Shown piece after piece: positions 29,873 through 39,040 of a stretch of 64,000 nt of DNA (within the stretch, counting starts at the first letter, position 1; every line of letters begins with the position of its first letter). The notes below the pieces were generated by a model. It was not told where the DNA came from and did no database searches. It was given only the letters and a program-made list of their open reading frames with translations. This DNA comes from JADJNY01 sp046349615 (GTDB lineage: Bacteria; Planctomycetota; UBA1135; GCA-002686595): positions 206,961-270,960 of the forward strand of contig JAXMBZ010000005.1 of the NCBI GenBank assembly GCA_046349615.1, given 5' to 3'. The position numbers and the translations under genes were made by a program.

Positions 29873-31987
29873 ATGTTCCCCCGCCGGATGTCCAGGACCT
29901 CCCTGGCCCTCGTCGCGCCGCTCGGCCTCACAGGCCTCCTCCTCGGAGCGGCCGTCCTCGCCCCCGCGTCACGCGCCGCGCGCGTCGAACTCGCGCTCGT
30001 GGAGTCCGACTTCGAGAAGGACTTCAAGAAAGCGCTCGATGCGAAGGACGCTGCCGCGATGCAGAAGCTCGTCAAGGACAAGACGGGCGACGCGGTCATC
30101 GCGATCGTCGACGTCGCGGAGCGGATCGCGAAGGAGCCGAGCGAGGACCTGGAGACGCTCCACGCCGCGCTGCGCGAGGCGTGGAAGGTCGTGCACAAGA
30201 CCGAGTTCGCGGAGAAGGTGTACCGCTTCTTCTCCAGCATCAACTCGAGCACGAAGAAGAACCTCGGCGAGCTCAGGAAGCGCTACGAATCCGGCCTCGC
30301 CGAGTGGGAGAACAATCAGGAGAAGAAGGACCCGCAGAACTTCGACCTCGTCGAAGCGAAGCTGCGCGACCTCGTCGACTACTTCGACCAGGAGGGCGAC
30401 CTCTACCACGCCGGGCAATGCGCGTGGATGTGCGCGCGCTCCCTGGACGAGCTCCTGCGCTCGACCGGCGCCGACCTCCCCGGCGCGTACAAGTACTACG
30501 CGCGCGTCGTCGAACTGCGCGAGAAGCTCGACCTCAAGGACTCCGTCTGGGACGAGAGCACGAAGCGCAAGTCCGCGCTCGCAGCGCGCGGCTTCGACAA
30601 GAAGAAGGCGCCCGAGGCTCCGCCGCAGGAGCCGGGCGGCGGACAACCCGGTGGTGCCGCGCCGACGCCCACGGCTCCGGCGACGCCGATCAAGGTGCCG
30701 CTCACCTTCGAGCTCGTGACGAGCCCCGAGACCTTCCAACGTCCGACGTACTGCGCGGACGACCTCTACGAAGCGTGGCAGTCGCTCGCGCTGAACAAGA
30801 AGGACGGCAACAAGGCGGCGTTCCTGCAGATGTCGGGCTCGCCCACGCTGATCCGGACGGGGGCGAGCGAGATCAAGATCGACGTCGACGGGGACGGTCA
30901 GGGCGAGGAGAAGCTCGCGATCACCGGCAACATGACGCCGGTCAAGCTGATGCTCGGCAAGGGCGAGGACGCGCGCCCGTGGGGCTTCCTCGCGATGACC
31001 GGCATCCAGCAGGACACGTACCAGGGAATCCAGGTCAACACGGCCCCCGTCGACGACCAGATCACGCTCTACACGCTCGGTGCCGCCAGCGTCGTCGGCA
31101 ACGTCGCGGGCACGCAGCTCCGCCTCATCGACGAGACCTTCGACGGGATTTACGGCTCGCAGCCGCTGACGTACGGGTTCGTCGGGATCTCCGACGAGGG
31201 CGACGCGTCGAAGCGGCTCTGCTATCAACCGGATTTCGACACGCTCGTCGTCGGGACCTCGAAGCACGCGCGGCCGTACAGCGAACTCGTCGACCTCGAC
31301 GGCAAGTGGTACCGCATCGCCGTCGGCGGCGGCGGGCGGGAGCTCGTCGCGACGCCGGCCTCGGTCGAGACCGGGACCGTCAAGCTCGTCTTCCACGGCT
31401 CCGTCCCGCCTTCGACGCTGATCGTCCAGGGCAAGAGCGAGCTCGAGAAGTGCTTCTTCGACATCACCGACGCCGGCGCGAAGGGCGTGCAGCTCCCGAT
31501 CGGGACCTACCAGCTCTTCTACGGCGAGCTCCGCAAGGGCAAGAAGAAGCAGATGCAGAAGTGCATCATCCTCCCGCCGAAGAGCCCGCCCACCTGGGGC
31601 GTGCGCCGCGGCGAGACGACGACGATCGAGCTCGGCGGTCCGTTCGACTTCGACTTCAAGCTCGCGAAGGACGCCGACAAGGTGACCATCGTCGGACGAA
31701 GCGTGCGCGTCGTCGGCAAGGCGGGCGAGCGCTACGAACGCGTTTGGAACGCGGTCCCGATCCCCGAAGCGGGCTTCCGCAAGAAGGGATCGAAGGGCAA
31801 GGCCGCGAAGTACGAGAAGATGCCGAAGGTCCTCGACAACGAGGGCATCACGAAACTCGGCTGGGATGCTCCGTGGTCGCCGCTCGATCTCTCGTTCGAC
31901 GTCAAGGGCCAGGGCCCCGTCGAGGTGCAGCTCGTGATGAAGACCCACGACTTTTTCGGCAAGATCGAATCCACCTGGAAGGAATGA
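29873..31987 (+). CDS. Exported protein of unknown function upstream of serS
   Basis: 704 aa from ATG 29873 (699 aa if ATG 29888 is used). A hydrophobic signal (LALVAPLGLTGLLLGAAVLAPASRA) ends near residue 35. The N-terminal region (about 40-250) is charged and helical, with SDFEKDFKKALDAKD and coiled-coil-like stretches; a Pro/Gly linker follows (about 255-290). The C-terminal two thirds are beta-rich with a hydrated calcium-like DVDGDGQGEEKLA element. No recognised enzyme motif. It is followed after 6 bp by serS, so the two are probably cotranscribed; the pairing looks positional rather than functional. Confidence 0.6.
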   Translation: MFPRRMSRTSLALVAPLGLTGLLLGAAVLAPASRAARVELALVESDFEKDFKKALDAKDAAAMQKLVKDKTGDAVIAIVDVAERIAKEPSEDLETLHAALREAWKVVHKTEFAEKVYRFFSSINSSTKKNLGELRKRYESGLAEWENNQEKKDPQNFDLVEAKLRDLVDYFDQEGDLYHAGQCAWMCARSLDELLRSTGADLPGAYKYYARVVELREKLDLKDSVWDESTKRKSALAARGFDKKKAPEAPPQEPGGGQPGGAAPTPTAPATPIKVPLTFELVTSPETFQRPTYCADDLYEAWQSLALNKKDGNKAAFLQMSGSPTLIRTGASEIKIDVDGDGQGEEKLAITGNMTPVKLMLGKGEDARPWGFLAMTGIQQDTYQGIQVNTAPVDDQITLYTLGAASVVGNVAGTQLRLIDETFDGIYGSQPLTYGFVGISDEGDASKRLCYQPDFDTLVVGTSKHARPYSELVDLDGKWYRIAVGGGGRELVATPASVETGTVKLVFHGSVPPSTLIVQGKSELEKCFFDITDAGAKGVQLPIGTYQLFYGELRKGKKKQMQKCIILPPKSPPTWGVRRGETTTIELGGPFDFDFKLAKDADKVTIVGRSVRVVGKAGERYERVWNAVPIPEAGFRKKGSKGKAAKYEKMPKVLDNEGITKLGWDAPWSPLDLSFDVKGQGPVEVQLVMKTHDFFGKIESTWKE

Positions 31988-31993
31988 CCTCGC

Positions 31994-33274
31994 GTGCTCG
32001 ACATCAAGTTCATCCGTCAGAACCCCGACGTCGTGAAGGCCGGCGCCGTGAAGAAGCGCATCGCGATCGACCTCGAGAAGATCCTCGAGCTCGACCGCGT
32101 CGTGCGTGAGGAGGGGGTCGCGCTCGACCAACTGCGCGCCGAACAGAACGCGAAGGCGAAGTCGATCGGCAAGGCCTCGCCCGACGAGCGCGCGAAACTC
32201 GCGGAGGAAGCGAAGCGCGCGAAGGTCGACCTGAAGACGCGCGAGGACGCGCAAGCGGCGCGCGAGGCCGAGCTCCGAGAGCTCCTCCTGCGCGTCCCGA
32301 ACGTCCCCGCGCCCGAGGTCCCCGAAGGCAAGGACGACAGCGAAAACGTCGAGGTCAAGCGCTGGGGCGAGCCGCGGAAGTTCGACTTCGAGCCGCTCGA
32401 CCACATCGCGCTCGGCGAGTTGCAGGACTGGATCGACGTCACGCGCGGCGCGCGGATCGCGGGCTCGCGCAACTACTTCCTCAAGGGCGATCTCTCGCTG
32501 CTCGAGGGCGCGGTGATGCGCTACGCGCTCGACCTGATGGTCTCGCGCGGGTTCGTGCCGCTCTCCGTCCCGACGCTCGTGCGCAGCGAGGTCATGGTCG
32601 GCACGGGGTACTTCCCCGGCGGCGAGGAGCAGGCGTACCGCTGCGACGAGCGCGACGATCTCTGCCTCGTCGGCACGGCGGAGGTGCCCGTGACCGCGCT
32701 CCACCAGGACGAGATCCTCGCGCACGCGGAGCTGCCGAAGAAGTACGTCGCGCTCTCGTCGTGCTACCGCCGCGAGGCGGGGACGTACGGCAAGGACACG
32801 CGCGGGCTCTATCGCGTGCACCAGTTCCTGAAGGTCGAGCAGGTGATCGTCGACGCCGCCGATCCCGCGAAGAGCCTCGCGCACCACCACGACATCGTGA
32901 AGAACGCGGAGGACGTGCTGCAGTCGCTCCAGCTCCCGTACCGCATCGTCAACGTGTGCGGCGGCGATCTCGGCGCGCCGCAGATCCAGAAGTTCGACAT
33001 CGAGACCTGGATGCCCTCGCGCAAGAACTACGGAGAGACGCACTCCGCGTCGCGCTTCCACGAGTACCAGGCGCGGCGACTCAACATGCGCTATCGCGAC
33101 GAGCAGGGGACGGTCCGCGTGTGCCACACGCTGAACAACACCGTCGCCGCGTCGGTGCGCATGCTGATCGCGCTGATCGAGAACCACCAGCAGAAGGACG
33201 GCACGGTCGCCGTGCCCGCGGTCCTTCGGCCGTATCTCGGCGGGCGTGAGACGCTCGGGCGCCCCAGGCGGTGA
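31994..33274 (+). CDS. serS: Seryl-tRNA synthetase
   Basis: 426 aa from GTG 31994. The N-terminal coiled-coil arm (about residues 25-110) binds the long variable arm of tRNA-Ser. The class II core shows motif 2 (YRREAGTYGKDTRGLYRVHQF) and motif 3 (HTLNNTVAASVRMLIALIEN), plus VGTAEVPVTALHQDEI and the end VPAVLRPYLGG. The usual SCSNC..FQARR block reads SASRFHEYQARR and the usual TLNGSG reads TLNNTV; both are variants within a clearly active-looking core. It ends against the convergent T2SS operon. Confidence 0.95.
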   Translation: MLDIKFIRQNPDVVKAGAVKKRIAIDLEKILELDRVVREEGVALDQLRAEQNAKAKSIGKASPDERAKLAEEAKRAKVDLKTREDAQAAREAELRELLLRVPNVPAPEVPEGKDDSENVEVKRWGEPRKFDFEPLDHIALGELQDWIDVTRGARIAGSRNYFLKGDLSLLEGAVMRYALDLMVSRGFVPLSVPTLVRSEVMVGTGYFPGGEEQAYRCDERDDLCLVGTAEVPVTALHQDEILAHAELPKKYVALSSCYRREAGTYGKDTRGLYRVHQFLKVEQVIVDAADPAKSLAHHHDIVKNAEDVLQSLQLPYRIVNVCGGDLGAPQIQKFDIETWMPSRKNYGETHSASRFHEYQARRLNMRYRDEQGTVRVCHTLNNTVAASVRMLIALIENHQQKDGTVAVPAVLRPYLGGRETLGRPRR

Positions 33275-33297
33275 GCGCGCAGGGCGCTTGCGCGCTC
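33273..33297. terminator. Hairpin between convergent serS and gspJ
   Basis: GAGCGCGCA and TGCGCGCTC form a 9-bp stem with a 7-nt loop starting inside the serS stop codon. There is no T-tract on either side, so it is only a candidate bidirectional terminator for the two convergent units. Confidence 0.4.
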
Positions 33298-33319
33298 GGC
33301 GCTTCGGAACGGGCGGACT

Positions 33320-34276
33320 TCAGTGCGGCTGCTGTTGGCCGCCGCCACCACCACCGCCGCCGCCGCCGGGGCGATTGCCGCCCGAGCGCGAGGCTCCGCC
33401 GACTTCGGTGCGGAAGGGATCGCCTCCTCGACCACCGCCGCCTCCGACGGGGAAGGGGTTTCCTCCGCCGCCCGCGCCCGCGTTCGGCTGTCCGCTGCCG
33501 GTGCTCGCCGAGGGGAGCTTCGGCACGCGCGGCACGGGGAGGTCCTCTTCCGCGAAGCGCACGCCCTCGGGGAAGCGGATCACGCGCTTGTAGACGATCG
33601 TTCGGCGGTCGGTCGGAGCGATGCGCAGGGCTTCGTTGACGAGGCGCGGAGCGAGCTCGAGCGTCAGCGAGATCTCGAGGCGTGCCGGCAGGCCGATGCG
33701 CTCGCCCGCCTGGTCCCCGCCCCATTCCGGCGCGGGTTCCTCGTCGGGGCCGTCCTTCTCGAAGCAGCGCAGGTCGAAGCCGCGCACGCGTTCGTGGAGG
33801 AGGAGGAAGTTCCCGCCCTCGAACGGCTCCTCGTCGACGCCGTACGATTCGCGGCGGTAGATCTCGAGGAACTGCCCGTCCGCGGAGACCTTGAGCCGGT
33901 AGCCGACCTCGTTCAGCGGTGCGCGGAGGTAGCGGTCCTCCTCGAGGTGGTACGAGAGGCTGCGCGTCGCCGTCACGAAGTCGAGGCTGTCCGCGTCGAA
34001 GCCGAGGAGCACGCGGTCCTTCACGCGGAACTGGTTCATGCGCGTGCGGTCGTACACGGAGAGACCGCGCAGATCGCGCTCGATCATGTCGAGGATCGCC
34101 GGGCCGGCGAGCTGCGTCTCCTGGATGTTGTGGATCGTGTCGCGCGACGTGCGGGCCGCGGTCAGGATCGACGTCATCGCGAGCATGATCCCGCTCATGA
34201 TGAGCAGGACGAGGAGCACTTCGATCAGCGTGAAGCCCGCGCGTGCCGTGCGGAGGACCTGGAGGGGACGCTTCAC
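33320..34276 (-). CDS. gspJ: Type II secretion pseudopilin GspJ-like
   Basis: 318 aa from GTG 34276, which overlaps the stop of the preceding pseudopilin gene (GTGA); a longer reading from 34432 would add a nonsense basic leader. The class III prepilin signal is RTARAGFTLIEVLLVLLIM, with the G/F cleavage site and E5. The mature body has YRLKVSADGQFLEIYRRES and an RVRGFDLRCFE segment as in GspJ. The last 65 or so residues are almost only Gly, Asn, Pro, Arg and Gln, ending in a poly-Gly run, an unusual flexible tail. It is the last gene of the minus-strand operon. Confidence 0.75.
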   Translation of the reverse strand: MKRPLQVLRTARAGFTLIEVLLVLLIMSGIMLAMTSILTAARTSRDTIHNIQETQLAGPAILDMIERDLRGLSVYDRTRMNQFRVKDRVLLGFDADSLDFVTATRSLSYHLEEDRYLRAPLNEVGYRLKVSADGQFLEIYRRESYGVDEEPFEGGNFLLLHERVRGFDLRCFEKDGPDEEPAPEWGGDQAGERIGLPARLEISLTLELAPRLVNEALRIAPTDRRTIVYKRVIRFPEGVRFAEEDLPVPRVPKLPSASTGSGQPNAGAGGGGNPFPVGGGGGRGGDPFRTEVGGASRSGGNRPGGGGGGGGGGQQQPH

Positions 34277-34941
34277 TTCCCGCCTCCCGCCTTCGAGCTC
34301 GTCCCGCCCGACGTTCCGCCCGTGGAGCCGCCCTTCGACGTGCTCGCGCCGTTCGCCGTGGTGCCGCCGTTCGCCGTCGTGCCGTCCTTCGCGGCGGCCG
34401 CGTCCTCGTCGGGTCCGTAGACCTGATCCCACGGGACCCAGCGCTCGAGCACGAGCTCGTTCGTGTACTCGCGGATCTTGGGGAAGCTCACCTTGATCTT
34501 GAGCTTCTCGTAGGGCTGGCGATCCTCTTCGCGCTCCTCCGCGGTCTTCTCCGCGTCCTTCTCCTTGTCCTCGAGCTGCTTCTCCGTGCGCGGCTTCCAG
34601 CTGTCGAAGGTCGAGCTCTCCTTCGGGTCGCCGAACGCCTCGTCGCCGAGGATCAACTCGTAGTTGAAGTCGGGGTAGCCCTCTTCCGCGTAGTTTCCGG
34701 CGAGTCCGCGCGCGATGTCCTCGCGGAATTCGCCGGAGGCGACCTGCCCGAGCGTCTGGAGCGCGAGGTCCCGCGCCACCTTGTAATTGTGCGTGTGCGC
34801 GGCGGTCAGCTTCGCGCCGTTCAGCCCCTCGAGGATCCAGATGAGGCCCATCCCCACGATCACGATCGCGACGGCGACCTCGGCGAGCGTGAAGCCGCTG
34901 CCCGCGCGTCGCGACGGATGGGGGATGTGGAACGGGATCAT
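34273..34941 (-). CDS. gspI: Type II secretion pseudopilin GspI-like
   Basis: 222 aa, ATG 34941, overlapping the preceding gene stop (ATGA). The prepilin motif is RRAGSGFTLAEVAVAIVIVG with cleavage at G/F and E5. The helix is followed by NGAKLTAAHTHNYKVARDLALQTL as in minor pseudopilins of the GspI/PilV group. A Lys/Glu-rich insert (KQLEDKEKDAEKTAEERE) and a Ser/Thr/Gly repeat tail (NGGTTANGASTSKGGSTGG) make it longer than enterobacterial GspI. The assignment as I rather than J or V rests on order and the helix sequence. Confidence 0.7.
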   Translation of the reverse strand: MIPFHIPHPSRRAGSGFTLAEVAVAIVIVGMGLIWILEGLNGAKLTAAHTHNYKVARDLALQTLGQVASGEFREDIARGLAGNYAEEGYPDFNYELILGDEAFGDPKESSTFDSWKPRTEKQLEDKEKDAEKTAEEREEDRQPYEKLKIKVSFPKIREYTNELVLERWVPWDQVYGPDEDAAAAKDGTTANGGTTANGASTSKGGSTGGTSGGTSSKAGGGK

Positions 34942-35525
34942 TGGAAGTCGCCTTCGCGCGCGGGCTCGCGGACGAAGATGCCCTCGTGGTATTCGATGAG
35001 ACCCGTCAAACTCTGCACGTCGACGGTGAAGTACGCGTCGTCGGGCTTCTGGACCAGCGTGATCGTGTGTCCCGACGCGGAGCCGAGCGGGTCGAAGCGG
35101 ACGTAGACGAGGCCCTTCGTGTACTCGACGCCGTCGACCGTCACCTGGTGGAACGAGATGCCCTTCGGGAACACCGTCCAGGGGAACGCGAGCTTGTCTT
35201 CCTCGCGCGCGGCGAGCCCGCCGCCGCTCTTGAAGGGCGTGACGAGGCGATAGCGGCCGTTCTCCAGGTCGTACTGGATGCGGTACTCCCCGTTCCGCGC
35301 GATCGCCTCGGAGCGCGCGCTCTGCAGCGAGCCGGCGAGCGCGCGCACGGCGGAGTGGAGCTGCTCGGAGGGGAGGATCGCGCGCCAGCTCACCATCACG
35401 ATGCCCGCCATCAGGCCGAGGATGACGAGCACCGCCAGCATCTCGATGAGGCTGAAGCCGGCGCGCGCGCCGCTTCGACGGGCGCGACGCGCGCGCTCCG
35501 CAAGGCTCGATCGAGAGGCCTCCAC
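34938..35525 (-). CDS. gspH: Type II secretion pseudopilin GspH-like
   Basis: 195 aa from GTG 35525. The prepilin signal is RSGARAGFSLIEMLAVLVILGLMAGIV; cleavage before FSLIE, E5 present. The N-terminal helix is followed by LAGSLQSARSEAIARNGEYRI, the GspH/FimT signature (SAR.EAI.R), and a beta-rich head ending in the operon overlap. It lies 8 bp after gspG. Together with I and J it would form the pseudopilus tip; the capping subunit GspK is not present in this cluster. Confidence 0.78.
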   Translation of the reverse strand: MEASRSSLAERARRARRSGARAGFSLIEMLAVLVILGLMAGIVMVSWRAILPSEQLHSAVRALAGSLQSARSEAIARNGEYRIQYDLENGRYRLVTPFKSGGGLAAREEDKLAFPWTVFPKGISFHQVTVDGVEYTKGLVYVRFDPLGSASGHTITLVQKPDDAYFTVDVQSLTGLIEYHEGIFVREPAREGDFQ

Positions 35526-35533
35526 GTCACACC

Positions 35534-35962
35534 TCAGTCATTCATCGTCTTGCTGTCGATGTCGTCGTCGCCGCCCGGTTGACCGTCCTTGCCGTACGAC
35601 CAGACGTGCGGATCCGCGCTGCCCGAACCCTGCGGGGGTTCGTAGTTGTACTCCTGCTTCCAGGGGTCCTTCGGGACCTTCGACTGCGCGAGGTAGCGGT
35701 AGCCGTTCTGGTCCGGCGTGACGAGCACCTCGAGCGACTCGGGGTACTTGCCCGCGTTGCGGATCGCGTATTCGTTCAGCGCGTTGATGATCTGGGTGAT
35801 GTCGGCCTTGGCCTTCTCGACGCCGGCCGTGCGGAACTTCTCCATGACGTTCGGCACGACCAGGGTGGCGAGGAGGCCGATGATCACGATCACGACCATC
35901 ATTTCGGCCAGGGAGAAGCCGCGGCGGGCCGCGCGCTTCGTGGAGTGGAGGAGGATCTTCAT
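35534..35962 (-). CDS. gspG: Major pseudopilin GspG
   Basis: 142 aa from ATG 35962; the frame is open far upstream through gspF, but this ATG gives the standard short prepilin leader (RRGFSLAEMMVVIVIIGLLA). It has the typical GspG body: VPNVMEKFRTAGVEKAKADI, LNEYAIRNAGKYPESLEVLV, KDPWKQEYNYEPPQG and a C-terminal calcium-site region, GQPGGDDDIDSKT, close to the consensus DG..GGEG.DADI. It forms the pseudopilus shaft. It sits 44 bp after gspF. Confidence 0.92.
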   Translation of the reverse strand: MKILLHSTKRAARRGFSLAEMMVVIVIIGLLATLVVPNVMEKFRTAGVEKAKADITQIINALNEYAIRNAGKYPESLEVLVTPDQNGYRYLAQSKVPKDPWKQEYNYEPPQGSGSADPHVWSYGKDGQPGGDDDIDSKTMND

Positions 35963-36006
35963 GTCGATTTGGGCTCCGGCCCGAGCGGCCGCGCGCGCGG
36001 CGCGGC

Positions 36007-37278
36007 CTACTTGCCGATGTTGCCGATCTGGAGGATCGGAAGGACGATCGAGACCACGATATACCCCACGACGACCGCCAAAAAGATGATCATGATCGGC
36101 TCGAGCACGGCCGTCATGCGCTCCGTGGCGATGTCGATCTCCTCGTCGTAGGCGATCGCGATGCGGTCGAGCATCTGCTCGAGCTCGCCGGACTGCTCGC
36201 CGACCGAGACCATGTAGCCGACGATCGCGGGGAACGCGCCCGTCTGCTTCAGCGGGGTCGAGATGTCCGTGCCCTCGAGGATGCGCTTGCGGATGTGCTC
36301 GGTGGCGTCGGCGAGCACGCGGTTGCCGACGACGGTCCGCGTGATCTCGAGGCTCTGCACGGCGGGCACGCCGGACTGCAGCAGCGTCGAAAGCGTGCGC
36401 GTGAAGCGCGAGACCGCCTGCTTGCGCAGGAGGTCGCCGACGACCGGCATGCGGAGCATGTTGCGGTCGATGAACAGGCGCCCCTTGTCCGAGCCCTTGT
36501 ACACGCGTTCGAAGGTGAACGAGATCGCCGCGATGATCAGGCAGCCGACCCACCAGTAGTTCTTGAACAGGTCGGAGACGAAGATCAGGACCCGCGTCGG
36601 CGGCGGCAGCGTCTGCCCCATGTCCGTGAGCATCGTCGAGATCTTGGGCACGACGACGGTCATGAGGATGGAGACGACGATCAGGCCGATGCCGATCATC
36701 ATCACCGGGTAGGTGAGCGCGGACACGACCTTGCGCCGCAGCGCGCGCTGCGCCTGCAGGTAGTCGGCGAGACGGCGGAGCACGACGTCGACGTTGCCCG
36801 TCGCTTCGCCCGCGCGCACCATGTTCACGTAGAGCTCGCCGAACATGTAGGGGTGCTCGGCGAGTGCGTCGGCGAGCGACGCACCCTGGTTGATGCGCTC
36901 GCGGATCTCGCGGAACATCGTCTCGATCCGCTTGTCCTCCGACTGCTCGATCATCGCCTTGAGCGTCTCGGCGAGCGGGATGCCGGAGGAGAGGAGCGTG
37001 CCCATCTGGCGCGTCGCCGCGGTCAGCACCTCGAGGTTGCGCATCGACGGCGTCGCGCTGCGCTGGCGGGCTTGACGCAGGCGGGCGAGCGTCGCTCCGA
37101 GGCCCTTCTCCTTCTTTCCAGGAGCCGCGCGCATCCCGGCGCGCTTCTCCCAGAGGTCGCTGACGAGCAAGTTGTCGCGCCGAAGCTTGGAGCGCGCCTC
37201 GCGCGGCGTGTCCGCGTCGATCACGCCCGTCTGGACGGAGCCGCCCGGGGCGAAGGCCTTGTACTCGTAGATCGGCAT
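36007..37278 (-). CDS. gspF: Inner-membrane platform protein GspF
   Basis: 423 aa. It has two T2SF domains, each ending in membrane segments (VVSALTYPVMMIGIGLIVVSILMTVVVP near residue 190 and the final IMIIFLAVVVGYIVVSIVLPIL). Conserved LSSGIPLAETL, ALAEHPYMFGELYVNMVRAGEATGNVD and GEQSGELEQML are present. The N-terminal MPIYEYKAFAPGG is the usual start. It transmits GspE ATPase motion to the pseudopilus. It starts 3 bp after the gspE stop. Confidence 0.95.
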   Translation of the reverse strand: MPIYEYKAFAPGGSVQTGVIDADTPREARSKLRRDNLLVSDLWEKRAGMRAAPGKKEKGLGATLARLRQARQRSATPSMRNLEVLTAATRQMGTLLSSGIPLAETLKAMIEQSEDKRIETMFREIRERINQGASLADALAEHPYMFGELYVNMVRAGEATGNVDVVLRRLADYLQAQRALRRKVVSALTYPVMMIGIGLIVVSILMTVVVPKISTMLTDMGQTLPPPTRVLIFVSDLFKNYWWVGCLIIAAISFTFERVYKGSDKGRLFIDRNMLRMPVVGDLLRKQAVSRFTRTLSTLLQSGVPAVQSLEITRTVVGNRVLADATEHIRKRILEGTDISTPLKQTGAFPAIVGYMVSVGEQSGELEQMLDRIAIAYDEEIDIATERMTAVLEPIMIIFLAVVVGYIVVSIVLPILQIGNIGK

Positions 37279-37281
37279 GGA

Positions 37282-39036
37282 TCAGTCGAGGTCGAGCTGC
37301 GTCACGCGCAGCACTTCGTCCGGCGTCGTCTGGCCGGCGAGGATCTTCTGTCGTCCGTCCTCGCGCAGCGTGATCATCCCGCGCTCGACCGCCGTGCGCT
37401 TCATCACGGACGCGGTCGCGTTGGTCATGATCTGCGTGCGAAGCACTTCGTCGACCGGGAGGAACTCGTAGATCGCCGTGCGGCCCGAGTAGCCGGACTG
37501 GAAGCACTCGTCGCAGCCCTTGCCGACCGCGATCTTGCCGCCCATCAGGTCGGTGGCGAGACCGACCTTCTTCAGTTTCGCGGCCGATTCCGGCGTGATC
37601 GGGACGTAGGAGTGACAGTGCTTGCAGATCGTGCGCACGAGACGCTGCGCGATCACGAGCACGAGCGAACTCGACACGAGGTACGGCTCGACGCCCTGGT
37701 CGACCATGCGCTGGATCGTCGACGGAGCGTCGTTCGTGTGCACCGTGCTGAACACGAGGTGGCCCGTGAGCGCGGCGCGGATCGCGACCTCGGCCGTCTC
37801 GAGGTCGCGGATTTCGCCGACCATCATCACGTCCGGGTCTTGGCGCAGGAACGAGCGCAGGCCCGCGGCGAAGGTGAGGCCCTTCTTGACGTTGACCTGC
37901 ACCTGGCTGATGCCGGGGAGCGAGTACTCGACCGGGTCCTCGATCGTCAGGACGTTCTTCTGCGTCGTGTCGACCTCGGCCATGCCCGCGTAGAGCGTCG
38001 TCGTCTTGCCCGAACCGGTCGGCCCCGTGACCAGGATGATCCCGTGGCTGTAGTTCAGGTACTCCCGCAGCATGTCGCGGTTCTTCTCGGAGAGGCCGAT
38101 CTCGTCGAGGGAGTAGACCTTCGCGGTCTTGTCGAGGAGACGCATGACGATGCGCTCGCCGTTCGTCGTCGGAACGGAGCTGATGCGCACGTCGACCTCG
38201 CCGTCGCCGATCTTGATCGTCGCGCGGCCGTCCTGCGGGAGGCGGCGCTCGGCGATGTCCATCTTGCCCATCACCTTGATGCGGCTGATGATCGCTTCCT
38301 GCGCCTTCCGCGGGATCGGATCCATGTCGTAGAGGATGCCGTCGATGCGGAAGCGCGACTGCATGCGGTCGGCGTACGGATGGAAGTGCACGTCCGACGC
38401 GCGCAGCTTGAGCGCCTGGAACAGGATCGTGTTGACGAGCTTGATGATCGGCGCCTTGTTGGCGACGTCGAGCACGTCCTCCGACTCGTCGATCTGCTCC
38501 GCGAGGCCGGCGATGTTCCCGTCCTCGTTGACGTCGGCGAGCGCCTCGTCGACGCCGTCCGCCTTGTGGCGGTAGGCGCGGCCGAGCAGCGTCGTGATCT
38601 CGACGCGCGGCGCGAGCACCGGGTCGATCTCGGCGCCGAGCATCGCCGCGAGATCGTCCATCGGGTGCGGCGCGAGCGGCATGCACGTCGCGACCTTGTA
38701 GACGTTGCCCGTCTCCTCGAGCGCGACGAGGTTGTAGTTGCGCGCGAAGTGCACCGGCACCCGATTGACGAACCCGGACGGCACGCGCGTGCCGTCCAGG
38801 GACTTGCGAAACTCGTAGCCGAGGTGCTTCGCGTAGATCTGGAGCAGCGTCGGCTCGTCCAGGTACTCCTTCTGGAGGATCACGCGGTCGAGCGACTCGC
38901 CGGTCGCTCCAGCGACTCGGCGGCACTCCTCGAGCCGGTCGCGGGTGAGGCCCGCGTCGACGAGCATCTCCCCGATCGAGCCGAGCGAGGGCGCGGTCGT
39001 CGTGGAGCCGCCGGGGGAGGTCGGGGAGGGAGTCAC
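37282..39036 (-). CDS. gspE: Type II secretion ATPase GspE
   Basis: 584 aa from GTG 39036, 4 bp after gspD. The N-terminal MshEN/T2SSE-N domain (about residues 20-160) precedes the ATPase core with SDVHFHPY, Walker A GPTGSGKTTT (about 338-347), the Asp box TIEDPVEY, Walker B-like DVMMVGEIRD and the His box VFSTVHTNDA. The zinc-binding CKHC...CDEC tetracysteine motif is present, distinguishing GspE/PilB from PilT. It powers pseudopilus assembly. Confidence 0.95.
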   Translation of the reverse strand: MTPSPTSPGGSTTTAPSLGSIGEMLVDAGLTRDRLEECRRVAGATGESLDRVILQKEYLDEPTLLQIYAKHLGYEFRKSLDGTRVPSGFVNRVPVHFARNYNLVALEETGNVYKVATCMPLAPHPMDDLAAMLGAEIDPVLAPRVEITTLLGRAYRHKADGVDEALADVNEDGNIAGLAEQIDESEDVLDVANKAPIIKLVNTILFQALKLRASDVHFHPYADRMQSRFRIDGILYDMDPIPRKAQEAIISRIKVMGKMDIAERRLPQDGRATIKIGDGEVDVRISSVPTTNGERIVMRLLDKTAKVYSLDEIGLSEKNRDMLREYLNYSHGIILVTGPTGSGKTTTLYAGMAEVDTTQKNVLTIEDPVEYSLPGISQVQVNVKKGLTFAAGLRSFLRQDPDVMMVGEIRDLETAEVAIRAALTGHLVFSTVHTNDAPSTIQRMVDQGVEPYLVSSSLVLVIAQRLVRTICKHCHSYVPITPESAAKLKKVGLATDLMGGKIAVGKGCDECFQSGYSGRTAIYEFLPVDEVLRTQIMTNATASVMKRTAVERGMITLREDGRQKILAGQTTPDEVLRVTQLDLD

Positions 39037-39040
39037 GCGC

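Noticed and set aside
29969..33187. 1072-residue minus-strand open frame opposite the exported protein and serS
   Set aside because: Composition is mostly Arg, Leu, Asp, Val and His with no domain; it is the antisense shadow of serS and its neighbour, a general effect of high GC.
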